From Thalassotalea crassostreae (lineage in GTDB: Bacteria; Pseudomonadota; Gammaproteobacteria; Enterobacterales; Alteromonadaceae), in the NCBI RefSeq assembly GCF_001831495.1, contig NZ_CP017689.1, positions 248,001-312,000 on the forward strand: a stretch of DNA of 64,000 nt, in the 5' to 3' direction. Position numbers and translations under genes: made by a program. Of this stretch, positions 47,402-58,235 are shown piece after piece. Under the pieces are notes generated by a model, which was not told the origin of the DNA, ran no database searches, and saw nothing but the letters and a program-made list of their open reading frames with translations. Position 1 is the first letter of the stretch. The number at the start of each line of letters is the position of its first letter.

Positions 47402-49237
47402 TTAATTAAATATTCGATTAATGTGGGCGGCAAATTCGCTTGCGCCCATAAAACCCGTTACGCGTTGGCTATCTAACTCTTTACCGTTTAGATCAAAAAA
47501 CAGTATTGACGGTAATCCAAATACTTCAAAGTGCTCCATTAATTCAACGCTTGTATCTGAACCCGTATCAGTAAGATCTATTTGGATCATGACCGAGTTA
47601 TTAAGTGCTTGCTGCACTTCAGGTTTCGGGAATGTGTACTTCTCAAACTCTTTACATGCAATACACCAGTCAGCATATAGGTCAACCATGACAGTCTGGC
47701 CGTTACTATTGGCTAGTGCGACTTGTTGGTTTAATTCGCTTAAGCTTGCCACTTTCACAAATTCCTTGTGTTGCATTTGCCCTTGATGCGCCACTGGCGA
47801 TGCAAATATTGTGTTGTAAGCTAAATTAGCAGCGAAAAACATCATGACAAAGATGATAAACGTGCGCACACCGTAGAAAAACGTTATAGGTTTTGGTTTC
47901 GATTCAGTATTAACCACATAAAAGTAAGTTGCTGCGGCTAGTAACAACGCTGCCCATAACAGAGTCGCAGCCATTTCTGGAATAAAGCGCTCTAATAAGA
48001 AAATTGGCACTGCAAGCAATAAGAATCCAAAAATATTCTTAATAACGTTCATCCAATTTCCGGCCTTCGGCAATAATTTACCACCAGATACACCTAATAT
48101 TAACAGTGGTAGCCCCATGCCCATGCTCAAGATATAAAGCGACGTAGCACCAATGAATACGTCACCTGTTTGTGCGATATAAAATAAGATCCCTGTGAGT
48201 GGTGCAGTCGTACAAGGGGAGGCAACTAAACCTGAAATGGCACCCATAATAAATACTGAGATCAGTGAGCCGCCTTTTTGTTGATTGCTAAGATTAGAAA
48301 GCTTTTGTTGCCACGACGCAGGCATTGCTAGATTAAAAACACCAAACATCGACAATGCTAAAAAGATAAATAGGACACTTAAAACTGTTAATACGATTGG
48401 GTGTTGAAATGCAGCCTGAAATTGTGCACCAGCAAGAGCAACAACGACACCTAAGGCAGTGTAAGTAATTGCCATACCTTGTACGTAGGCCATGGATAAA
48501 GTGAAGGCTTTGCGCGTACTAAGTTGCTCACTTTGACCCACAATAATCCCGGTTAAAATTGGGTACATAGGAAACACACAAGGCGTAAAAGATAAGAATA
48601 TCCCTAAACCAAAAAATGTCAGTAAAGTGATAATTAAACTGTTTTCCGCGAGCATATTAGCAAGTTCATTCTGCTGACTTACTTGCGTCTCACCTTTGCT
48701 TACCGCATCGTTAGTTTCGCTGTTACTTATGGCGTCTAATACCGCATTGGTGTCACTGTTTGATGTGTCAGTGTTATTTTTTATTAACGCAGAAATTGGG
48801 ATAGATTTTTTCGTTGGCGGATAACACAGCCCTTTTTCCGCACAACCTTGGTATGTTAGTACTAACTCACCGTCAGCATTTACACTGGTAAGATTAATGT
48901 TGATTTTTAATTGTTGGTAATAAACTTGTTGAATACCAAAAAACTCATCTTCGTGCTCGGTACCAGTAGGTAAGGTTGGTGTCTCGAATTCAACGTTAGT
49001 ACCATCAAATTTAAATTTTTCACGATATAAATAGTAGCCATCGGCGACAGTAAAATAAATTTCTAAATCGTCGTCAATTTGAATAAAGTCAAACTGAAAT
49101 GCTTGATCAACAGGCAAGAAATCCTGTTCATTAGAAAATAAAGAATCCATTGATGTATCAAATATTGATTCTTCAGCGTTAACTTGATTAAAAAGTAAGG
49201 TGCTTGCTAATAATAAAAAAGCGAATATGTTGCGCAT
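47402..49237 (-). CDS. dsbD: Thiol:disulfide interchange protein DsbD
   Basis: From the ATG at 49237 the product is 611 residues. It has a signal peptide ending VNA, an N-terminal periplasmic domain with GCAEKGLCYPP, eight membrane helices with the conserved CVFPMYP and SPCTTAPLTG segments holding the central Cys pair, and a C-terminal thioredoxin-like domain with ADWCIACKEFE. It brings electrons from cytoplasmic thioredoxin to periplasmic DsbC, DsbG and CcmG. The start shares one base with the cutA stop (TAATG); a longer frame would overlap cutA. Confidence 0.96.
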   Translation of the reverse strand: MRNIFAFLLLASTLLFNQVNAEESIFDTSMDSLFSNEQDFLPVDQAFQFDFIQIDDDLEIYFTVADGYYLYREKFKFDGTNVEFETPTLPTGTEHEDEFFGIQQVYYQQLKININLTSVNADGELVLTYQGCAEKGLCYPPTKKSIPISALIKNNTDTSNSDTNAVLDAISNSETNDAVSKGETQVSQQNELANMLAENSLIITLLTFFGLGIFLSFTPCVFPMYPILTGIIVGQSEQLSTRKAFTLSMAYVQGMAITYTALGVVVALAGAQFQAAFQHPIVLTVLSVLFIFLALSMFGVFNLAMPASWQQKLSNLSNQQKGGSLISVFIMGAISGLVASPCTTAPLTGILFYIAQTGDVFIGATSLYILSMGMGLPLLILGVSGGKLLPKAGNWMNVIKNIFGFLLLAVPIFLLERFIPEMAATLLWAALLLAAATYFYVVNTESKPKPITFFYGVRTFIIFVMMFFAANLAYNTIFASPVAHQGQMQHKEFVKVASLSELNQQVALANSNGQTVMVDLYADWCIACKEFEKYTFPKPEVQQALNNSVMIQIDLTDTGSDTSVELMEHFEVFGLPSILFFDLNGKELDSQRVTGFMGASEFAAHINRIFN

Positions 49238-49554
49238 TAGAGTTCTTTTACCGTGTTTGTTATCCAATCTAAATACTGTGCACTGCCTTGCTGGATGTCC
49301 AGCGCAATTACTTCAGCTACGTCATAGGGGTGATACTTCTTAATACACTGTTCAAGTTCAGTGTAAAGTGATTGCTTAGTTTTAATCATCAGCATCACTT
49401 CGCTGTCGCGTTTGATTGTACCTTGCCAACTGTATATAGATGTTATTTTGGGCAAGATATTAACACATGCCGCCAATTTTTCTTTAACTATTATTTCGCT
49501 GATGCGAAATGCAACATCCTCATCGGGGCAATTACATAAAACCACTTGAAACAT
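49237..49554 (-). CDS. cutA: CutA1 divalent cation tolerance protein
   Basis: The 105-residue protein has the CutA pattern: LCNCPDEDVAFRI, EKLAACVNILP, SIYSWQG and KKYHPYDVAEVIAL. CutA1 forms stable trimers with a ferredoxin-like fold; it was linked to copper tolerance, but the role is unclear. It overlaps dsbD by one base, a pairing seen often in gammaproteobacteria. Confidence 0.96.
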   Translation of the reverse strand: MFQVVLCNCPDEDVAFRISEIIVKEKLAACVNILPKITSIYSWQGTIKRDSEVMLMIKTKQSLYTELEQCIKKYHPYDVAEVIALDIQQGSAQYLDWITNTVKEL

Positions 49555-49799
49555 AATAATCCTAACCCATTAAAATAAACCTAAACTTGTATTATAAATT
49601 GGCAGTAAATTTTATCTGCCAGATACATTGAAGTTGATTAAATTATTAAATTATTGAATGGATATTAAATGAAATTCAATCGAAACACACTTATTTCCGA
49701 ATAAGCGACATATTAATTATGTTACTTATTGACTCCTATGGTTGAATTAGACCGGAAAGCCCCAATATACTTTCCATCTATTTTCAAAAATGGTTGTTT

Positions 49800-50318
49800 A
49801 TGTTTAAAGTTTTATTTCTATTATTTATCGTCATGCCAATTGTCGAAATTATGGTATTGATGAATGTGGGGGCTTTAATTGGCACTCTACCTACCATTGG
49901 TTTAGTGATCTTAACAGCTTGGGTTGGCGCCGCTATGGTTCGCCAACAAGGCACTGCAACTTACCAATCAGTGCAAACTAAATTAGCCCAGGGTGAAATG
50001 CCATCAGATGAAATTATTGCCGCATTATTGTTATTGATTGCTGGCGTTTTATTATTAACACCAGGTTTTATTACCGATGTTTTTGGTTTATTGCTACTGT
50101 GGCCTGTTTCTCGTTCGGCGATTGTTGCGATGGTTAAGAAAAATATGGTGCTTAAACAAGCGGGTCAAAGTCAGTTTTTTTATTCTCAAAACTCAACACA
50201 GCAGTCTTCAACATTTGAAGGAGAGTTCGAGGTAAAATCAGATCAGCAAAACACTCATAAGATTGAAAATTCAAACAATGACCGAACCATTGATGGCGAC
50301 TTTCAGCGAAAAGATTAG
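49800..50318 (+). CDS. fxsA: FxsA-family membrane protein
   Basis: The 172-residue product begins MFKVLFLLFIVMPIVEIMVL and has three to four hydrophobic segments, typical of FxsA, with PGFITDVFGLLLLWP. FxsA of E. coli lessens phage T7 exclusion by F plasmid PifA. The C-terminal 45 residues are hydrophilic and variable. The ATG at 49800 is chosen over a TTG six bases upstream. It lies ahead of groES in many gammaproteobacteria, as here. Confidence 0.92.
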   Translation: MFKVLFLLFIVMPIVEIMVLMNVGALIGTLPTIGLVILTAWVGAAMVRQQGTATYQSVQTKLAQGEMPSDEIIAALLLLIAGVLLLTPGFITDVFGLLLLWPVSRSAIVAMVKKNMVLKQAGQSQFFYSQNSTQQSSTFEGEFEVKSDQQNTHKIENSNNDRTIDGDFQRKD

Positions 50319-50368
50319 AGTTAGGTCAGTTTTAAATCACGAATTTTAGTAAAAAGATTGATTTTCCA

Positions 50369-50397
50369 CTTGAGTGTAGAAAATTAATCCCCATAAA
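50369..50397 (+). promoter_or_regulatory. Sigma-32 (RpoH) heat-shock promoter of groESL
   Basis: CTTGAG at 50369-50374, a 14-base spacer, then CCCCATAAA at 50389-50397. This fits the sigma-32 consensus (CTTGAA, 13-15 bases, CCCCAT-T). It lies 61 bases upstream of the groES ATG, the normal position. Confidence 0.9.
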
Positions 50398-50457
50398 TTT
50401 AGAAACAATTTTTAATTAGTTATTAAAACTTAATATTAAGTATATCAGGAGATATAA

Positions 50458-50748
50458 ATGAGCATTCGTCCTTTACACGATCGTGTGATTATCAAACGTA
50501 AAGAAGTAGAGTCTAAGTCTGCTGGTGGTATTGTCCTAACTGGCAGTGCTGCAGAAAAGTCAACGCGCGGTGAAGTTGTTGCTGTTGGTAATGGTCGTAT
50601 CATGGAAAACGGTGACGTTCGTCCTTTAGATGTAAAAGTAGGCGACCAAGTGATCTTTAGTGAAGGTTACGGTGCAAAAGCTGAAAAGATTGACGGCGAA
50701 GAAGTACTGATTTTAAGTGAAGCAGACATTCTTGCGATTGTTGAATAA
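50458..50748 (+). CDS. groES: Co-chaperonin GroES
   Basis: The 96-residue protein starts [27 protein letters not shown], with the mobile loop that docks on GroEL and the terminal ILAIVE. It caps the GroEL ring. The gene has an AGGAGA site and a sigma-32 promoter upstream and is followed 69 bases later by groEL. Confidence 0.98.
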   Translation: MSIRPLHDRVIIKRKEVESKSAGGIVLTGSAAEKSTRGEVVAVGNGRIMENGDVRPLDVKVGDQVIFSEGYGAKAEKIDGEEVLILSEADILAIVE

Positions 50749-50787
50749 CAATACATATAAACTACAAATTATAAATATCGGGTTTAA

Positions 50788-52467
<1,680 letters not shown>

Positions 52468-52575
52468 TTTATACTGGTCTAAACCCACAATAACATCGTT
52501 ATGGTTACGCTCGCATAAGAAAGACTATGCGTCGCTCACCAAGCCTTGTTCTAGTGGGTTTATCCTGCGTATAAA
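52468..52575. repeat. MITE-like palindromic element, copy 1
   Basis: A 108-base element with imperfect inverted ends of 21 and 22 bases; the inner parts TAAACCCAC and GTGGGTTTA and outer parts TTTATAC and GTATAAA are exact complements. Inside is a smaller hairpin CGCATA-N8-TATGCG. It starts right after the groEL stop codon. No protein is encoded. Confidence 0.8.
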
Positions 52576-52596
52576 CATTAACTGTGCTAACGTATT

Positions 52597-52621
52597 TAAA
52601 ACTCGCTTCGGCGAGTTTTTT
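52597..52621 (+). terminator. groEL terminator, copy 1
   Basis: Stem AAACTCGC/GCGAGTTT closed by a TTCG tetraloop, then TTT. It lies 130 bases after the groEL stop, downstream of the first palindromic element. Confidence 0.92.
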
Positions 52622-52624
52622 GTT

Positions 52625-52732
52625 TTTATACTGGTCTAAACCCACAATAACATCGTTATGATTACGCTCGCATAAGAAAGACTATGCGTCGCTCACCAAG
52701 CCTTGTTCTAGTGGGTTTATCCTGCGTATAAA
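52625..52732. repeat. MITE-like palindromic element, copy 2
   Basis: A second copy of the same 108-base element, with one base changed (G to A in GTTATGGTTA). The surrounding 157-base unit is repeated in step. Confidence 0.85.
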
Positions 52733-52753
52733 CATTAACTGTACTAACGTATT

Positions 52754-52778
52754 TAAAACTCGCTTCGGCGAGTTTTTT
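52754..52778 (+). terminator. groEL terminator, copy 2
   Basis: The same TTCG-loop hairpin as the first, brought along by the duplication. Confidence 0.9.
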
Positions 52779-52781
52779 GTT

Positions 52782-52889
52782 TTTATACTGGTCTAAACCC
52801 ACAATAACATCGTTATGGTTACGCTCGCATAAGAAAGACTATGCGTCGCTCATCAAGCCTTGTTCTAGTGGGTTTGTCCTGCGTATAAA
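52782..52889. repeat. MITE-like palindromic element, copy 3
   Basis: A third copy with two further substitutions. Sequence identity to the other units ends at 52914, before the terminator hairpin, so the last unit is truncated. Confidence 0.85.
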
Positions 52890-52914
52890 CATTAACTGTG
52901 CTAACGTATTTAAA

Positions 52915-53192
52915 TTTCTATTGGTAAAGCAATAATAGAAACAATTAACCACGTCATTGCGGCGAAAGACTGCATGGATGCAGGAGGTAGAGCGAAGCAG
53001 GATGCCAGAGCCGAGGCCGCGACCTCATCAAGCGTAATGATAGTAAAAGTTCGAATTCCTGAACTTGATTCAGGATCTGTTTTGGTATTGCTATGAACGG
53101 CTGAAAAGTGCTGTGAGTTTAGCCATTCTCTGCCGTTCGATAACGACTAAATAACAGGCCAAAGATAGTGGGATAAATTACAGCCCGCTGTT
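52915..53192. repeat. Repeat-rich non-coding stretch
   Basis: It is more GC-rich than the surroundings in 52950-53040 and looks like a dispersed repeat (segment with CATTGCGGCGAAAGACTGCA and GAGCCGAGGCCGCGACCTC). A second dyad TCCTGAA-CTTGA-TTCAGGA at about 53056-53074 resembles dispersed repeats I recall from marine gammaproteobacteria. No gene is seen. Confidence 0.55.
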
Positions 53193-54335
53193 TTAGCCCT
53201 TGTTGATTTTTTTGTTAGCCATACCTGACTCAACAAGCAATAAAAGCTCGTCCATTATAACTTGTGGATAAACATCTATGTCATTCGTCGCTAGTACAAT
53301 AAAAATATTTTCATCAATAAAATAATGCATATCGGCAAAAGAATATCCATTTGAACCATTGTGTTGGGCATGTAATGTTCCTCTAGCAGTAGATTTAATA
53401 TCCCAACCATAACCATAATGTGATTTGGACTCTTTCTTTAACGATGCATTGTGTGGTAAAAATAACTGCTTTTTAGATTCTTCAGAAAGAATCAAATTTG
53501 AACTCAAAGCCATATACCAAAGGAATAGGTCTCCTACAGTAGATGACATGCCTCCCGCACCCTCCATATTAAAGCGTGGGCCTTCCTTGAGCTTTAAATG
53601 CTGAAAAGGGCTTCCGACAGGCAGGCTTTTTGCTTCAATAGAAAATAGCCGTTGATAAGCAGTTTGATCTGCACCGTAATTTATAGCGACTCTATTTTCA
53701 GCTCGTTTGGGTAGACGATAACCTGTTTCAGTTAAACCTGCTGGTTCAAAAAGATTTTCATAATAAAAATTTTCATAGTTATCCCCTGTGATTTTTTCGA
53801 TAATTATCGCGAGTAAGTTATAACCAATATTTGAGTAATTATACTCTTCCCCGGGTAGAGTAAGTAATTTTGATTTTAAAGCAGTTTCAATTAACTCCTT
53901 TCTAGTCACAACATCATACAAATTTGAACTACCTCCTCCTCGGGTAGCAACAAAACCAGCAGTGTGTGTTAATAGATGATGTACAGTAATTTCTTTCTTA
54001 TCATCGGGAACATTATCAAAAAACTTAGAGAGCGGGTCGTTGACAGAGAGTTTATTAGATTCATGCAGTTTTAAAATTGCAGTTGCTGTAAATTGTTTTG
54101 TAAGTGAGCCAATATTAAAAATTGTATCTTCAGAAAAAGGTATATTCTTCTCTCTATTTGCCAACCCGAAAGCTTCTTTAAACAAGATTTTATTCTCTAC
54201 AGCAACCAACACAACACCTGAAAAATTTGAATTGATAGCAGTATCTCGCCAGTCTTTAAACGACAATTCATCTTTAGCTGATGCTGTCTGAATTAATGTT
54301 AATAAAATCAATCCAATGTATTTATATATTTTCAT
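53193..54335 (-). CDS. Secreted serine hydrolase, class C beta-lactamase-like fold
   Basis: The 380-residue protein has a signal peptide ending TASA near residue 20, then SLTK (S-x-x-K, nucleophile Ser) near residue 77, a YSN (Y-x-N) motif near residue 168, and a C-terminal HNGSNG in place of the K-T-G. This is the beta-lactamase/D-Ala-D-Ala carboxypeptidase-like family (serine hydrolase, PF00144), which includes esterases and peptidases; true beta-lactamase activity cannot be claimed. It is in the accessory pocket between groEL and sulP. Confidence 0.87.
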   Translation of the reverse strand: MKIYKYIGLILLTLIQTASAKDELSFKDWRDTAINSNFSGVVLVAVENKILFKEAFGLANREKNIPFSEDTIFNIGSLTKQFTATAILKLHESNKLSVNDPLSKFFDNVPDDKKEITVHHLLTHTAGFVATRGGGSSNLYDVVTRKELIETALKSKLLTLPGEEYNYSNIGYNLLAIIIEKITGDNYENFYYENLFEPAGLTETGYRLPKRAENRVAINYGADQTAYQRLFSIEAKSLPVGSPFQHLKLKEGPRFNMEGAGGMSSTVGDLFLWYMALSSNLILSEESKKQLFLPHNASLKKESKSHYGYGWDIKSTARGTLHAQHNGSNGYSFADMHYFIDENIFIVLATNDIDVYPQVIMDELLLLVESGMANKKINKG

Positions 54336-54464
54336 CTTTAATCCGACTCCATGAGTGATGAGTATGGCAAACGCCTCGCTAAAAGACTAAAAGTAGTGAG
54401 ACACGAACAAAAGATAACTATTTTTTGTCCTGCTTGAATGACTTGTATGCCGATTTCTACTTTG

Positions 54465-55037
54465 CTAAGGTTTTTCTTCGTTAACAAGCATGTTCATAAA
54501 TTTTGTAAATCGCCTATGCCTGGTTTCAGGCTTCTTGGCACTTATCAATCCATATGCAATAGCTGAACGACTTGATTTATTAAGTGTTGCATAAAACTCT
54601 TTAGCAACAGGATTAGCCTCTAGGGCAGATAGAAAATCTGATGGAACTTCCATTTCACTTACAACGTAGGCATTTTCCCAACGGCCATCGGCTTTTGCTG
54701 CACGAATATGTGCAAGTCCTGGTTCCATCATTCGGTCTTCATTAATCAAGCGTTCTACATGCTTTGTGTTTCTTTTAGACCAGTTGCTTCGTGTTTTCCT
54801 TGGCGTTATACGTTGAAGATAAGATTGTTTATCAATTGATTTTTTAACACCATCTATCCAGCCCCAACATAAAGATTCAATCACGACATCATCCCAAGTA
54901 ATGCTCTTAATTCCACTATTTTTTTTATATAACTTTATCCATAATTCACTTTCAGAGGCGTGATTAACCTTAAGCCAATCAGCAAGATCCCTCGATATTT
55001 CAAATGTCATGATACTTAATAGATCAGGCTCAGGCAT
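54465..55037 (-). CDS. YdeI/OmpD-associated family protein
   Basis: The 190-residue protein has the pattern SRDLADWLKVNHASESELWIKLYKK, then CWGWIDGVKKSID and ITPRKTRSNWSKRN, which fit the YdeI/OmpD-associated family (small bacterial proteins of unclear role). The ORF begins with MPEPDLL; a second ATG at 55010 would remove nine residues and is equally possible. It is in the same accessory pocket as the hydrolase and transcribed the same way, but 130 bases apart. Confidence 0.83.
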   Translation of the reverse strand: MPEPDLLSIMTFEISRDLADWLKVNHASESELWIKLYKKNSGIKSITWDDVVIESLCWGWIDGVKKSIDKQSYLQRITPRKTRSNWSKRNTKHVERLINEDRMMEPGLAHIRAAKADGRWENAYVVSEMEVPSDFLSALEANPVAKEFYATLNKSSRSAIAYGLISAKKPETRHRRFTKFMNMLVNEEKP

Positions 55038-55424
55038 CTAGTTAAACTCTTTTCGGCGTAACAATTTAATAATGAGCGATGGGTCATTTTTCTACCTACA
55101 ATCGGCTCGTTTTTATTCTCTACATATTAGTATCAAATTAACTAAGTCATTACCATCTATGTATTTTTTAAAAAGACTTGATAACTGGTCTTAGGTGATA
55201 AATGCACCAATGGGTCATTTTCTTGAATATTGGAGAAAGGCATTAGTTATGGGGATAAAACACTATCACTTAAAAGCAAATGAATGTCCGTAATTCGCTC
55301 ACAGCGGAATTATTCTTCCGCAAACTCGCTTTATACTATCGAAATCAAACGGCGATTCATGTCTTTGCTTTTTTGCTAACCAGTTAAGATTAAATTTTGG
55401 GCAATAAAGATGACTAATTTCTAT
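55038..55424. other. 387-base intergenic region after sulP
   Basis: It holds a 12-base direct repeat ATGGGTCATTTT at 55079 and 55210 and a small hairpin GCGGAA/TTCCGC at 55304-55321 without a T-run. Nothing coding is recognised. Confidence 0.4.
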
Positions 55425-57092
55425 TTATGTAACAGCCATACTTTTATCGTCTTGCACGTACTCAAGTGCAGATTGTAAAGCTTGTTCTCTAGATTGGTAA
55501 TTGGTGTTGTTTTTGAGCAAATTCAAAGCATTTAGCTTTTCTAATTGTCTCAGTGTTTCTGCATGTGGACACAGCAATAACACTTCACAATTTGCCTCTA
55601 GTGCATCTTTAATTGCGTTTTCTAACGCCATACCTACCGTCACATCAATCATTGGAACATCTGATAGATCCAAAATCATCACTTGGTATTCAGCGATACT
55701 TGAATGCTGGCGTGAAATAGCTTTTGAAACACTAAAAATCATTGGCCCGGATAAGTAAAAGAATAGTACTTTACCTTTTGCTTTATTCAATATTGAGCGT
55801 TCATTGTCTGTTAGTGGTACGCCGTTTTCATCGGAATCGCTGATCGCTTTTACTTTGCGCGCTTGTACCTTGCTAAGCTTTTCAATAATAATAATATTAG
55901 AGATAAATACACCGAGACCAACCGCGGCAATAAGGTCGACAAACACGGTAAGTAGCATTACGCCATACATGACCGCCATGCCTTGCAAGCTGACTTTATG
56001 TGCTCGTTGGATAAAACTCCAATCTAAAATATTAATACCAACATAGACGGCGATACCCGCTAATACTGCCATTGGAATTGGTTCTGTTAATCCGCCAGCA
56101 ACTAAAACTACAAGAGCTAGTACGAGCGCTCGTACCATGCCTGAAATTGGTGAGCGAGCACCCACTTGTATATTGGTTACAGTGCCCATGGTTGCACCTG
56201 CACCTGGTAAAGCGCCAAATAAACCAGAGAGCATATTGGCAATACCTTGGCCGCGAAGCTCCTTATCAGAATCATGCTCTTTTCGAGTCAGTGAGTCGCC
56301 TATAACCGCGGTTAATAAGGTATCAATACAGCCTAATGTGCCAAGCACTAATGCATCGATTACCATTGTGGTAAACATCTCGGCATTAAAGTGAGGAATT
56401 ACGATTGAAGGCAATCCAGCAGGAATTTCACCTATTCGTCTTATGCTGTCAGTATCAAATATAATAACCGACACCAAGGTTACTGCGATTAATGCAACAA
56501 GTTGAGCTGGTACATATCTTCGATATTTTTTAGGAAAATAAAACAGTACACCTAGGGTAAGCAAACCTAAAAACAGTTCACTAAAACTGATATTAGCGAG
56601 TGTATTTGGCAAAGCTGAAAGTGTACCTATAACCCCGCCTGCAGGCGCTGAGTGTCCTAATAAAGGGGATAGTTGCAAGATAATTAAAATCACACCAATG
56701 CCAGACATGAAGCCTGATATAACACTATAGGGCATTAAGGTGACATATTTTCCGAGTTTGAGCGTACCTAATAGTATTTGAAATGCACCCGCCATCATCA
56801 CGACAGTAAATGACATTGCCAAACCTGTTTCCGGGTATTTAGCCATCATACTGGTTAGTACGGCTGTCATAATAACCGTCATCGGCCCGGTAGGCTCTGA
56901 GATTAAGGTACTTGAACCGCCAAATATTGCAGCAAAAAAGCCGACCATAATGGCGCCCCATAGGCCTGCTTCAGCGCCAGCACCAGAAGCAACACCAAAG
57001 GCTAGTGCCAAAGGAAGAGAAATTATTGCTGTGGTAACACCGCCAAATATGTCACCTTTTAAATTTATGTTTTCAAAACGATTTAACAGCAT
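55425..57092 (-). CDS. SulP/SLC26-family anion transporter with STAS domain
   Basis: The 555-residue protein has ten to twelve membrane helices with LPLALAFGVASGAGAEAGLW and SEPTGPMTVIM, signature of the SulP family, and a C-terminal STAS domain (about residues 440-545) with MILDLSDVPMIDVT. It is related by these motifs to BicA-like bicarbonate or sulfate transporters that use sodium. The substrate cannot be read from sequence. Its neighbours, NhaR and Mrp, fit a sodium-linked setting. No strong ribosome binding site is evident. Confidence 0.92.
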   Translation of the reverse strand: MLLNRFENINLKGDIFGGVTTAIISLPLALAFGVASGAGAEAGLWGAIMVGFFAAIFGGSSTLISEPTGPMTVIMTAVLTSMMAKYPETGLAMSFTVVMMAGAFQILLGTLKLGKYVTLMPYSVISGFMSGIGVILIILQLSPLLGHSAPAGGVIGTLSALPNTLANISFSELFLGLLTLGVLFYFPKKYRRYVPAQLVALIAVTLVSVIIFDTDSIRRIGEIPAGLPSIVIPHFNAEMFTTMVIDALVLGTLGCIDTLLTAVIGDSLTRKEHDSDKELRGQGIANMLSGLFGALPGAGATMGTVTNIQVGARSPISGMVRALVLALVVLVAGGLTEPIPMAVLAGIAVYVGINILDWSFIQRAHKVSLQGMAVMYGVMLLTVFVDLIAAVGLGVFISNIIIIEKLSKVQARKVKAISDSDENGVPLTDNERSILNKAKGKVLFFYLSGPMIFSVSKAISRQHSSIAEYQVMILDLSDVPMIDVTVGMALENAIKDALEANCEVLLLCPHAETLRQLEKLNALNLLKNNTNYQSREQALQSALEYVQDDKSMAVT

Positions 57093-57220
57093 TGAATAAT
57101 TACACGTCGTAGCTCAAAAAAATTTGGCGTATTCTAGCCCAAATTTATTTAAATGAGTATAGCTTTGGTGAAGAAAAAATACTCTAAGTTTATGAACGCA
57201 TATCTTTCGAATCGAACGAA

Positions 57221-58126
57221 CTATTTCGGACCATCTACCGCAGTGTTTGCGGCATTAACGATTTCAATAATGGCAGGGTGTTTTAACCTACGTTCTGGCG
57301 AAATAATGTAATAAGGTTCGGTAAATTCATTGGTGCGACCAATAATGTTGACCCCATATTTATTAACAATGTGATCTTCGATAAGTGTAGGGCTACTAAA
57401 AACGCCAAAACCGGTTTTGCCAAACGATTTCATTAAAGCACTATCATCAAATTCAGCGACAATATTTGACACAATATTTTGTTTCTCTAACCAGGATGAT
57501 AAACGTGTACGTATCGCGGATTTTTTACTTTGAATAAGCCACGGAAAATCAGACATGTTTTCAGGGAATTTTTTGTTGCTAGTTCTAAGTACGCTGTCAG
57601 CGGCAAAAAATGTAAAGCCGCTTTCAGTAAGCAAGTGGTTGTATGCTTTAACGTGACTGCCCACCTGAAGAGGTTGATCAGTTAAAATGCAATCAATCTT
57701 GTTGACCGACAAATCCGCCAGCAAATGCTCTTGGTCACCTTCAACACATATTAAACGAACAGATTCACTCATCTTTAACACCGGCGCTAACAGTTCGTGC
57801 GCTAATACCTTAGGTATGACATTGGTTATGCCAACAGTAAAAGTATGCCAAAGGCTAGGTTGTTTTCTGTTAAGTATATTCTTTACTTCATCTCCTAACT
57901 GAAAGATCTCTTCAGCATAACTATGAATAAGATATCCCATTTCAGACAATGTTAACTTTTTTCCCTTACGTTCAAATAAGTTAACACCGATTTGGGCTTC
58001 GAAGTTGGTTATTTGGCCACTGATTGTTTGAGGCGTGAGGTTTAGTCGTTTACTCGCTTTAGTAATACTGCCTTCCGTTGCGACAATGTAAAAATAATAA
58101 AGATGATTATAATTTAGTGGGCTCAT
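57221..58126 (-). CDS. nhaR: LysR-family regulator NhaR
   Basis: The 301-residue protein begins MSPLNYNHLYYFYIVATEGSI, with the winged helix-turn-helix near residues 20-40 and LTPQTISGQI, which agrees closely with E. coli NhaR. NhaR activates sodium/proton antiporter genes on sodium stress. It lies between SulP and the Mrp operon and is divergent from the small secreted protein and Mrp genes, so control of these is likely. Confidence 0.92.
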   Translation of the reverse strand: MSPLNYNHLYYFYIVATEGSITKASKRLNLTPQTISGQITNFEAQIGVNLFERKGKKLTLSEMGYLIHSYAEEIFQLGDEVKNILNRKQPSLWHTFTVGITNVIPKVLAHELLAPVLKMSESVRLICVEGDQEHLLADLSVNKIDCILTDQPLQVGSHVKAYNHLLTESGFTFFAADSVLRTSNKKFPENMSDFPWLIQSKKSAIRTRLSSWLEKQNIVSNIVAEFDDSALMKSFGKTGFGVFSSPTLIEDHIVNKYGVNIIGRTNEFTEPYYIISPERRLKHPAIIEIVNAANTAVDGPK

Positions 58127-58235
58127 AAGTTATTGTCAGTTTTTTTCGAATATAAATGAAATAATATTCGAATATACCTACAAGGGCAAGTGAGCTATAA
58201 AAAAGAATGACTTATAAACTTTTGATTGGAATTCT

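Larger units (their letters stand above)
52468..52914. repeat. 157-bp tandem repeat, 2.85 copies, behind groEL
   Basis: Units begin at 52468, 52625 and 52782, exactly 157 bases apart, and the third stops at 133 bases. Differences are few (about two to four per unit). Each full unit holds one palindromic element, a spacer and one terminator. Confidence 0.95.

Noticed and set aside
52468..52914. Insertion sequence behind groEL
   Set aside because: There is no transposase frame in the unit, only a short palindrome, so a non-autonomous element is the most that can be said.
53193..54335. True class C beta-lactamase resistance gene
   Set aside because: SxxK and YxN are present, but the third motif is HNG and the overall pattern is that of the broad serine hydrolase family.
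55304..55321. Terminator for sulP
   Set aside because: Stem of six pairs without a T-run and more than 100 bases from the sulP stop.
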